A stretch of 47,505 bases of DNA from JBICIG01 sp043101605. Lineage in GTDB: Bacteria; Planctomycetota; Phycisphaerae; Phycisphaerales; UBA1924. A program made the position numbers and the translations under genes. Positions 39,220-46,145 of this stretch are shown piece after piece; position 1 is the stretch's first letter; each line of letters begins with the position of its first letter. Below the pieces are notes generated by a model, which was not told where the DNA came from, did not search any database, and saw only the letters and a program-made list of their open reading frames with translations. Location of the stretch: contig JBICIG010000078.1 in the NCBI GenBank assembly GCA_043101605.1, positions 1 through 47,505 on the forward strand, written 5' to 3'.

Positions 39220-41103
39220 ATGGATGTGCGTGCGGAGTTGCAGGCGGCCGAGTCGATGATGCGGATGGGAGATCCGCGCGGGGCCGAGTCGGCGTGCCGA
39301 CGGGTGGTGGAGAAGGACCCGAGCCAGGGCGGGGCGTGGTTCATGCTCGGTTCGATCCAGGGGCAGTCGGGCAAGCTCGAGGAAGCCGAGCGTTCGCTCG
39401 CGCGGGCCGAGGAGCTGATGCCGACGCGGGCCGAGCCGCGGGTGGCGCGGGCGCGGTGCCTGATGCTGCTGCAGCGGTGGGTCGAGGCGCGGGACGCGGC
39501 GAAGACGCTCTTCAACGCGCGCAAGACCGACGCGGGTTTCCTGTCGATGCTCGTCAACGCCGAGGTGTGCGTGGGGGACTCGACGGGCGATCCGGACGCG
39601 TACCAGCGGGCCGACGAGGCGTGCGGCGAGGCGCTGGCGGCCGGGGCGGCGCGCGAGGCGAATCTGCTGCGCGTGGTGCCGCTGTCGGCGATGGGGCGTG
39701 AGAGCGAGGCGCGGGAGATTCTGGGCGGGTTCGCGAAGATCCCGCCGCCCCCGATGGCGGTGGTGGCCGCGACGAGTTGGTACCAGCGGGTCGCGTCGGA
39801 TTCGCGGCAGGTCGCGGGGCAGCAGGAGGTGCTGCGCCCGCTGCTGGCCCGACCCGGTGTCGGCGAGACGCCCAGCCCCCAGCAACTGGCGCGGGCGTGC
39901 GTGTCGTTCACGCAGTTGCTCGGGCACCTGCGGCTGGATGAATGGGCCGAGCGGGTGCTGGCGCACGCGAAGAAGCTGGACCCGCACAACGCGGATGTGA
40001 TCGTGGAACTGGCGTCGAAGAAGCGCAAGAGCGGGGACCCGCAGACGGCGCGGGAGATGCTGCTGCCGCTGGCGAAGGAGAAGGAGGCGCTGGAGCGTCC
40101 GAGCGCCTCGCCGCGGGATCGGGCGATCAAGCACGCGACGATCGAGATCGGGCTGTGCCTGGATGATTCGGGGGCGCACATCGACGGGCTCGAGGCGGTG
40201 CAGCGGGGTCGGCGGGCGATCCGGCTCGACGGTGATGCCAGGCGGATCGATCAGTCGGCGGCACCGACGATGATCCGGCGGTACCGAGCGGCGATCGAGG
40301 CGGGGACGATCCCCGTCGGCGGGACGCCGGCCGACCGCAGCCCGGTCTTCTTCGTGGGCTTCCCGCGGTCGGGGACGACGCTGACCGAGCAGATGCTCGA
40401 AGCGCACCCGTCGATCATGACGACGGGGGAGCGCCCGGTGCTGATGGCGATCGTCGAGACGGTGCGCCGCCAGGGGCAGTTCGGGGGCGATCCGGCGGCG
40501 GCGCTGTCGGCGCTGACCGAGGAGCAGATCGGGACGGTGCGCGAGCGGTACTGGCAATTCGCGGCGCGGGCGATCGGGCGGGATGCCGAGGGGATCACGC
40601 TGGTCGACAAGCTGCCGCTGAACATCCTGCACCTGCCGTGGGTGGCGCGGCTGTTCCCGGGGGCGAAGGTGGTGGTGGCGCTGCGCGATCCGCGGGACAT
40701 CATGGTCAGCTGCGTGTTCCAGAGCTTCGGGCTCAACGAGTGGACGATCCACATGGGGTCGCTGGAGTCGGCGGCGGAGCTGTACGCGGGGGTGATGGGG
40801 CTGTACCTCGAGTGGAAGAGCCGGCTGGGGCTGGACCTGTTCGAGTCTCGGTACGAGTCGATGGTGGAGGACCCCGAGAAGGGGATCCGCGCGATCCTGG
40901 ATCACCTGGGGCTGCCGTTCGACGAGGCGGTGCTGCGGTATCACGAGCGGGCGAAGGAGCGGTTCGTGATGACGCCGAGCGCGGCGGGGGTGACCGAGGC
41001 GGTGTACGACCGGTCGGCGGGGCGTTGGGCGAAGTACCGCCCGCGGATCGACGCCATCCTGCCGACGCTCGAGCCGTATCTGGACGCGTTCGGCTACGAT
41101 TGA
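39220..41103 (+). CDS. TPR-sulfotransferase 2
   Basis: A 627-residue paralog of the preceding gene with the same layout. TPR-like repeats fill residues 1-365 (MRMGDPRGAESACRRVVEKDPS, then GKLEEAERSLARAEELMP). The sulfotransferase domain shows VFFVGFPRSGTTLTEQML (about 376-393), DKLPLNILHLPWVARLFPGAK and VVVALRDPRDIMVSCVFQSFGLN (about 485-507). The catalytic halves are much more alike than the TPR halves, as expected if they share a reaction but recognise different partners. GAGGAGG lies within the end of the preceding gene, and the ATG comes 2 bp after its stop, so translation is probably coupled. Confidence 0.92.
   Translation: MDVRAELQAAESMMRMGDPRGAESACRRVVEKDPSQGGAWFMLGSIQGQSGKLEEAERSLARAEELMPTRAEPRVARARCLMLLQRWVEARDAAKTLFNARKTDAGFLSMLVNAEVCVGDSTGDPDAYQRADEACGEALAAGAAREANLLRVVPLSAMGRESEAREILGGFAKIPPPPMAVVAATSWYQRVASDSRQVAGQQEVLRPLLARPGVGETPSPQQLARACVSFTQLLGHLRLDEWAERVLAHAKKLDPHNADVIVELASKKRKSGDPQTAREMLLPLAKEKEALERPSASPRDRAIKHATIEIGLCLDDSGAHIDGLEAVQRGRRAIRLDGDARRIDQSAAPTMIRRYRAAIEAGTIPVGGTPADRSPVFFVGFPRSGTTLTEQMLEAHPSIMTTGERPVLMAIVETVRRQGQFGGDPAAALSALTEEQIGTVRERYWQFAARAIGRDAEGITLVDKLPLNILHLPWVARLFPGAKVVVALRDPRDIMVSCVFQSFGLNEWTIHMGSLESAAELYAGVMGLYLEWKSRLGLDLFESRYESMVEDPEKGIRAILDHLGLPFDEAVLRYHERAKERFVMTPSAAGVTEAVYDRSAGRWAKYRPRIDAILPTLEPYLDAFGYD
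41095..41100 (+). promoter_or_regulatory. Putative -10 hexamer TACGAT for glyA (leaderless)
   Basis: TACGAT, inside the last codons of the sulfotransferase gene, is followed by TGATCC and ATG 41107. glyA could thus be transcribed separately. Confidence 0.4.
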
Positions 41104-41106
41104 TCC

Positions 41107-42420
41107 ATGAGCCACGACGCGATTTCCGACAGCGTGCTCGAACTGATCCGCCGCCAGGACCCGGAGGCGGCGGGGGTGCTCGAGCGCGAGCAGGCGCGGC
41201 AGGAGACGACGATCGAGCTGATCGCCAGCGAGAACCATGTCTCGCCGGCGGTCATGCACGCGATGGGCACCTGCCTGACGAACAAGTACGCCGAGGGGTA
41301 TCCCGGCGCGCGGTACTACGGCGGGTGCGTGCACCACGACGAGGCTGAGCGGCTGGCGCAGGATCGCGTCAGGGAACTCTTCGGGTGCCGGTTCGCGAAT
41401 GTGCAGCCGCACTCGGGCGCGCAGGCGAACGCGGCGGCGTTTCTGGCGCTGCTGAATCCCGGGGACACCTTCGCGTCGCTGGTGCTGGCCGACGGCGGGC
41501 ACCTGTCGCACGGGCTGAAGGTGAACATGAGCGGGAAGTGGTTCAACCCGGTGCACTACCCGCTGCACCACGACCCGCAGCACGCGGAGTTCGAGCGGAT
41601 CGACTACGACGCGGCGCGGGCGGTGTGCCTGGAGCACAAGCCCAAGCTGCTGATGTGCGGGTACTCGGCGTACCCGCGTGAGATTGATTTCGCGCGGTTC
41701 CGGGCGATCGCCGACGAGTGCGGCGCGCTGCTGATGGCCGACATCGCGCACATCGCGGGTCTGGTGGCTTCGGGGGAGCATCCCTCGCCGTTCCCGCACG
41801 CGCATGTGGTGACGACGACGACGCACAAGACGCTGCGCGGGCCGCGCGGCGGGCTGATCATGACCGACGACGCGGACCTTGCCAAGAAGATCGATCGCGC
41901 GGTCTTCCCGGGGATGCAGGGCGGCCCGCTGATGCATGTCATCCTCGCCAAGGCGGTCGCGTTCGGCGAGGCGCTGCGCCCGGAGTTCAAGGGGTACCAG
42001 CAGCAGGTCAAGCGGAACGCGCGGGCGCTGGCGGCGGCGCTCGCCGACCACGGCTATCGCATCTGCTCGGGCGGGACCGACAACCACCTGATGCTGGTCG
42101 ACCTGCGGACCAAGAGCGACGACCTGACCGGGGCCGACGCCGAGGTCTGGCTCGAGGCGGCCGGGCTGATTACCAACAAGAACGGCGTGCCCAACGACAC
42201 CCGCCCGCCGCGCGTCACCAGCGGGCTGCGGCTCGGGACGCCCGCGGTCACGACGCGCGGGTTCGGCGAGGCGGAGATGAAGCAGATCGCCGGGTGGATC
42301 GACCGCGTGCTCTCAGCGGCCGGCGGCGAAAGCGAGACCGCCGAAGTCCGAAGCGAAGTGCGGGACCTGTGCGCCAAGTTCCCGATGCCCGCGGGTCCGG
42401 GGAGCGCGGTGGCGGTCTGA
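41107..42420 (+). CDS. glyA: Serine hydroxymethyltransferase GlyA
   Basis: A 437-residue PLP enzyme that interconverts serine and glycine and charges tetrahydrofolate with a one-carbon unit. Signatures: IELIASENHVSPAVM (37-50), TNKYAEGYPGARYYGG (58-73), PHSGAQANAA, ADGGHLSHG, ADIAHIAGLV (211-220) and VVTTTTHKTLRGPRGG, in which K241 binds PLP. The C-terminus (VTSGLRLGTPAVTTRGFGEAEM) is normal. It starts 3 bp after the sulfotransferase stop with no ribosome-binding site; the TACGAT hexamer 6 nt upstream suggests its own leaderless transcript. Confidence 0.97.
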   Translation: MSHDAISDSVLELIRRQDPEAAGVLEREQARQETTIELIASENHVSPAVMHAMGTCLTNKYAEGYPGARYYGGCVHHDEAERLAQDRVRELFGCRFANVQPHSGAQANAAAFLALLNPGDTFASLVLADGGHLSHGLKVNMSGKWFNPVHYPLHHDPQHAEFERIDYDAARAVCLEHKPKLLMCGYSAYPREIDFARFRAIADECGALLMADIAHIAGLVASGEHPSPFPHAHVVTTTTHKTLRGPRGGLIMTDDADLAKKIDRAVFPGMQGGPLMHVILAKAVAFGEALRPEFKGYQQQVKRNARALAAALADHGYRICSGGTDNHLMLVDLRTKSDDLTGADAEVWLEAAGLITNKNGVPNDTRPPRVTSGLRLGTPAVTTRGFGEAEMKQIAGWIDRVLSAAGGESETAEVRSEVRDLCAKFPMPAGPGSAVAV

Positions 42421-42457
42421 AGCAGGCACCGGCGTGGGTCCGAAGGGGACGGGGCGT

Positions 42458-43312
42458 GTGAGCGACGCGGCGGCGCAACCCGGGTCCGAGCCAACCAAAG
42501 TCGCGGGCGACACGGGCGCTCCGGGAAGCGGACGGTCCGAGCCGGGCGTGTGCCCCTCGTGCGGGCGTGCGTCGGCGGGGCGGTACTGCCCGGAGTGCGG
42601 CAGCCGCATCAACGCCGAGCGCCTGACGCTCCCGAGCATCTTCCGCGAGGCGTGGCGGCAGATGGTCGAGTTCGACGGCCCGACGGTGCGGACGGTCGTG
42701 AGGCTGGCGTACCAGCCGCACAAGGTGGCCGAGGCGTACATCGCGGGGGATCGGCGGAAGTACCTCAATCCGGCGAAGTTCTGCTTCGTCGCGGGTGCGG
42801 TGGCGGTGCTGACGCTGAGCCTGTTCGGGATCAACTACTTCGAGGTGATGCGGGCGAGCGGGGCGGTGGAGATCAAGGCGAACTCCGCCGACGCCGAGCA
42901 GACGCTGCGCGAGCAGTTCGAGCGGGGTTCGCTGGCGTTCCAGGACTACCTGCACCTGTTCACGATTCTGTCGCTGCCGGTGCCGGCGCTGGCGATGCGG
43001 CTGCTGTTCCGGAGGGCGGGGCGGACGATCGCCGAGCACCTGACGCTGCTGCTGTATGCCTACGGCTTTGCGTTCCTGGCCCAGGCGGCGACGGTGCCCT
43101 TCGGCGGGTACGCGAGCGGGCGGGCGATCCTGGTGCACACGGTCGCGGCGTTCGTGTACACGACCTGGGCGATCGTGAAGTTCGAGCGGGCGCCGTGGCA
43201 CACGGGGCTGCTGCGGGCGCTGCTGGTCAACGGGATGCTGATCCTCGCGTCGCAGTTGCTGCTGGTCGGAGCGGTGGTGGTGTACATTGTTCTGACCCTC
43301 GGGGAGTCGTAG
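42458..43312 (+). CDS. DUF3667-like zinc-ribbon membrane protein
   Basis: A 284-residue protein. After a disordered start comes a zinc ribbon, CPSCGRASAGRYCPECGSRI, then SIFREAWRQMVEFDGPTVRTVVRLAYQPHKVAEAYIAGDRRKYLNPAKF, which is how DUF3667 proteins enter their first helix, and about five membrane helices. Function of that family is unknown. The start is unsure: GTG 42458 follows a G-rich stretch, GTG 42434 is in frame and adds eight residues. It lies 37 bp after glyA and is followed almost immediately by a small lipoprotein gene. Confidence 0.82.
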   Translation: MSDAAAQPGSEPTKVAGDTGAPGSGRSEPGVCPSCGRASAGRYCPECGSRINAERLTLPSIFREAWRQMVEFDGPTVRTVVRLAYQPHKVAEAYIAGDRRKYLNPAKFCFVAGAVAVLTLSLFGINYFEVMRASGAVEIKANSADAEQTLREQFERGSLAFQDYLHLFTILSLPVPALAMRLLFRRAGRTIAEHLTLLLYAYGFAFLAQAATVPFGGYASGRAILVHTVAAFVYTTWAIVKFERAPWHTGLLRALLVNGMLILASQLLLVGAVVVYIVLTLGES

Positions 43313-43313
43313 C

Positions 43314-43715
43314 TTGATCGCGAGCGGGCCAGGACGGATCGGCGGATGGGTGTGGCTGGCCCTCGTGCTGTCGCTGTCGGGCGGCTGCAAGGAGAAGGAC
43401 CCGCGGGGCGTGCTGGTCGAGGGGGTCATCGAGACCGAGTCGGGGACCGAGATCCTGCTGAGCGAGGCGTTCGATGTCCCGGCCGAGGGTCGGCTGGTGG
43501 TGAAGGTGACGGTGCAGCGGGGCGCGTCGGTGAATGTGGGGCTGCTGGAGAAGGCGCCGTACCGGAGCAACGCGGTGTCGCCGCGCGTCGCCGAGGGCGA
43601 GGGCTCGCAGGTGATCCTGGAGATCCGCGCGATCCCGCGTCGCTACGAGCTTCTGGTGACGCCCAACGACCGCCCGGTGGCGCACCGGGTGCGGTACGAG
43701 GTCGAGCTGAAGTGA
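43314..43715 (+). CDS. Small predicted lipoprotein, function unknown
   Basis: A 133-residue protein. A signal sequence (GGWVWLALVLSLSGGC) ends in a cysteine at about residue 25, a plausible though imperfect lipobox. The mature part looks like a small beta-sandwich (GRLVVKVTVQRGASVNVGLLE, VILEIRAIPRRYELLVTPNDRP). No family recognised. The start is TTG at 43314 with GGGGAG about 7 nt upstream; no ATG lies before the signal. It begins one base after the stop of the DUF3667-like gene, so the two are co-transcribed and perhaps act together at the membrane. Confidence 0.75.
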   Translation: MIASGPGRIGGWVWLALVLSLSGGCKEKDPRGVLVEGVIETESGTEILLSEAFDVPAEGRLVVKVTVQRGASVNVGLLEKAPYRSNAVSPRVAEGEGSQVILEIRAIPRRYELLVTPNDRPVAHRVRYEVELK

Positions 43716-43719
43716 GCGG

Positions 43720-43736
43720 CCCGGGTTGGGCCCGGG
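43720..43736. terminator. Possible bidirectional hairpin between convergent genes
   Basis: CCCGGG (43720-43725), loop TTGGG, CCCGGG (43731-43736), between the lipoprotein gene and clpP on the opposite strand. No T-run on either side, so termination is only inferred. Confidence 0.3.
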
Positions 43737-43748
43737 CGTCGCGCGGGC

Positions 43749-44390
43749 TCAGCCGGCGGCTTCGCCGTGGCGGTGATCGGGCATGTTGGTGAGGATGGCG
43801 TCGACGAGCCCGTACTCGAGCATCTCGTTCTCATCGAGCCACTTGTTGCGATCGAGGTCGCGGACGACGCGCTCGCGGGGCTGCCCGGTCTTCTCGGTGT
43901 AGATGTCGTAGATGGTCTCGCGGATGCGGAGCATCTCGCGGGCCTCGATCTCGAGGTCGCTGGCCTGGCCTTCCATGATGCCGCCGATGAGTGGCTGGTG
44001 CATGAGGTTGCGGCTGTTCTTGAGGGTGAACCGCTTCCCCTTGGTGCCGCAGCAGGCGATGATCGAGCCCATGGAGGCGGCCTGCCCGATGATGTAGGTG
44101 CAGACATCGGGCTGGACATATTCCATGGTGTCGAGCATGGCGAGCCCGGCGCTGACCGAGCCTCCGGGGGAGTTGATGTAGAGGTGGATGTCGCTCTTGG
44201 GGTCCTCGTTGGCGAGGAAGAGGAGCTGGGCGACGATGAGGTTGGAGAGGTCGTCGGTGACGGGCCCGCCCATGAAGACGATGCGGTCCTTGAGGAGTCG
44301 GCTGAAGATGTCGTAGGAACGCTCCCCGCGTGCGGTCTGCTCGACGACGATCGGGACCAGGTGCGACATGGGGTTCATGGCTCGGCTCAT
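43749..44390 (-). CDS. clpP: ClpP-family protease subunit with Asn at the catalytic Asp position
   Basis: A 213-residue ClpP. YINSPGGSVSAG, the nucleophile S106 in GQAASMG and H131 in NLMHQPL are present. Aligned by eye to E. coli ClpP (RDTERDRF, catalytic Asp185), this protein reads RDLDRNKW, so the third triad residue is N182. It may be a low-activity partner in a mixed ring, or may use another acid. GAGG precedes the ATG. A second clpP with a complete triad lies 53 bp upstream on the same strand, so both subunits should be made together. Confidence 0.94.
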   Translation of the reverse strand: MSRAMNPMSHLVPIVVEQTARGERSYDIFSRLLKDRIVFMGGPVTDDLSNLIVAQLLFLANEDPKSDIHLYINSPGGSVSAGLAMLDTMEYVQPDVCTYIIGQAASMGSIIACCGTKGKRFTLKNSRNLMHQPLIGGIMEGQASDLEIEAREMLRIRETIYDIYTEKTGQPRERVVRDLDRNKWLDENEMLEYGLVDAILTNMPDHRHGEAAG

Positions 44391-44443
44391 GGGGAACCTC
44401 GTGGGTGGGTGGGTCTGGGTGGTCGGGCGGACGCGGGACGGAC

Positions 44444-45028
44444 TCAGGCGGGCTTCTTCTCGGGGGTCGAGAGGACCTCGTCGACGAGCCCGTACTCCTT
44501 GGCTTCCATCGCCGAGAAGTAGCGGTCGCGCTCGGCGTCCTCGCGGACCTGCTCGGGCGTCTTGCCCGTGTGCTCGGCGAGGATGCGGTTGAGTTCGTTC
44601 TTGCTCTTGATGATCTGCTCGGCCTGGATGCGGATGTCCTCGGCCTGCCCGGTGATCCCGCCGTAGGGCTGGTGGATCATCACCTTGGCGTGGGGGAGGG
44701 CGAAGCGCTTGCCGGCGGTCCCGGCCGCGAGCAGGACGGCGCCGCCCGAGTAGGCGCGCCCGATGCAGTAGGTCGCGACGGGGGCCGAGAGGAACCGCAT
44801 GGTGTCGTAGATCGCCAGGGTGTCGTCGACGGCCCCGCCCGGGGAGTTGATGTAGAAGGAGATGTCCTGACCCCGCTTCTGGTTCTCGAGGTAGAGCATC
44901 TGCATCATCACCCGGGCGGCCGAGGCGTGGTTGATCTCGCCGATGAGGAAGACGATGCGGTTTTCGAGCAGGAGCTCGTCGATCGTCATCTCACGGGTGC
45001 GCTGGTAGGAGACATTCGCCGCGGGCAT
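44444..45028 (-). CDS. clpP: ATP-dependent Clp protease proteolytic subunit ClpP
   Basis: A 194-residue ClpP with a complete catalytic triad: S94 in GRAYSGGAVLL, H119 in KVMIHQPYGG and D168 in AERDRYF. The residue after the serine is Gly where most ClpPs have Met (ASMG). YINSPGGAVDD supplies the oxyanion glycines. ClpP forms a barrel of two seven-subunit rings and degrades proteins fed by a ClpX/ClpA/ClpC ATPase; none is encoded nearby. AAGGA lies 6 nt before the ATG, and a TATCAT hexamer lies about 57 nt upstream. It is the first gene of the clpP pair. Confidence 0.95.
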   Translation of the reverse strand: MPAANVSYQRTREMTIDELLLENRIVFLIGEINHASAARVMMQMLYLENQKRGQDISFYINSPGGAVDDTLAIYDTMRFLSAPVATYCIGRAYSGGAVLLAAGTAGKRFALPHAKVMIHQPYGGITGQAEDIRIQAEQIIKSKNELNRILAEHTGKTPEQVREDAERDRYFSAMEAKEYGLVDEVLSTPEKKPA

Positions 45029-45084
45029 CCGGAGTCCTTTCGCTTCTGCTCATCCGGGGCCGATTCGAAGGCCCCGGGCGCGGG

Positions 45085-45090
45085 ATGATA
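45085..45090 (-). promoter_or_regulatory. Putative -10 hexamer TATCAT for the clpP pair
   Basis: Minus-strand CCCTATCATCCC. It would give a leader of about 50 nt. An inverted repeat GGGATC/GATCCC (45176-45181 with 45185-45190) lies further upstream. No CIRCE element is seen. Confidence 0.4.
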
Positions 45091-45261
45091 GGGGGTCCGG
45101 CAGGAATGTCGGCACGCCCGCCCCCTCGCTGGAGCCGCATCGGGGGAGATTCCCGCTTGAGCGGAATCGCATAAAGGGATCGACGATCCCCCGCCCGGGG
45201 TGGGGGCTCCCCGAAACCGAGCGGATGGGTCCGGGGCGTTGCCGCCCCCCCCGGGGGTCCA

Positions 45262-45267
45262 TAGGAT
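45262..45267 (+). promoter_or_regulatory. Putative -10 hexamer TAGGAT for metallophosphoesterase
   Basis: CCATAGGATGCC gives a leader of about 38 nt that includes AAGGA before the GTG start at 45313. Confidence 0.35.
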
Positions 45268-45312
45268 GCCCGACTCCCTCGGGCCCGGGAGGGGTTCGGG
45301 AAGGACCACGAA

Positions 45313-46092
45313 GTGACGACGGCGATCATCAGCGACATCCACGGGAACGCCGAGGCCCTGCGACGCGTGCTCGAAGACATCGACCGCCGGGGAATCCAGC
45401 GCATCGTCTGCCTGGGCGACATCATCGGGTACGGGCCCGAGCCGCTGGCTTGCGTGGATCTCGTCCGGGAGCGGTGCGAGTGGAGCCTGATGGGCAACCA
45501 CGACTTCGGCGTGCTCTACGAGCCGACGCACTTCAACCCGGGGGCCGAGGCCGCCGCGTTCTGGACCCGCGAGCAGTTCGACGCCGAGCCCGATGCGGCG
45601 TTGCGCGAGGCTCGGTACGAGTTCCTGGGTCGGCTGCGGGTGCGGGTGGTCGATTCCACGCCCGAGGACGGGTTCAAGGTGCTGGCGGTGCACGGCTCGC
45701 CCCGCCGACCGATCAACGAGTACATCTTCCCCGACGACGCGGCGGCTTCGCCCGACAAGCTCGAATCGATCTTCGAGCGCATCGAGGCGCTGTGCGTGTG
45801 CGGGCACACGCATGTGCCGGGCGTGTTCACCGACGAGCCCGATTTCTATCCGCCGGCCGAACTCGGCGAGACGCGGAGCTACGCGTTCAACGAGAACGAG
45901 AAGGCGATCATCAATGTGGGGTCGGTCGGGCAGCCGCGCGACCTCGACCCGCGGGCCTCGTATGCCGTGCTGCACGCCGACCGCGTGGAGTTCCTGCGCG
46001 TCGAGTACGACATCAAGGCGACGGCCGACCAGATCAAGCAGATCCCAGAGCTGTTCGACTGGCTGGGCGATCGGCTCTACGAAGGCAAGTGA
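45313..46092 (+). CDS. YfcE/MJ0936-type metallophosphoesterase
   Basis: A 259-residue phosphoesterase with every two-metal motif intact: SDIHGN (D8, H10), LGDIIGYGPEP, GNHD, AVHGSPRRP and CGHTHVPG. NVGSVGQPRD near the end is typical of the YfcE/MJ0936-like group, which cleaves phosphodiesters in vitro; the natural substrate here is unknown. The start is GTG at 45313 with AAGGA about 7 nt upstream. It stands between the divergent clpP pair and yidC. Confidence 0.92.
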   Translation: MTTAIISDIHGNAEALRRVLEDIDRRGIQRIVCLGDIIGYGPEPLACVDLVRERCEWSLMGNHDFGVLYEPTHFNPGAEAAAFWTREQFDAEPDAALREARYEFLGRLRVRVVDSTPEDGFKVLAVHGSPRRPINEYIFPDDAAASPDKLESIFERIEALCVCGHTHVPGVFTDEPDFYPPAELGETRSYAFNENEKAIINVGSVGQPRDLDPRASYAVLHADRVEFLRVEYDIKATADQIKQIPELFDWLGDRLYEGK

Positions 46093-46145
46093 CCACCCAC
46101 CCCGCGTGAGCCGGGCTCCCGGCTTCCGCCCCATCCGCGAGATCC

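Noticed and set aside
36008..42087. Long minus-strand frames opposite the phosphatase, sulfotransferases and glyA
   Set aside because: Low-complexity R/H/L/P-rich products, no start signals, and overlap with well-identified genes.
45029..45312. CIRCE heat-shock operator upstream of the clpP pair
   Set aside because: No TTAGCACTC-N9-GAGTGCTAA sequence; the inverted repeats there are different and short.
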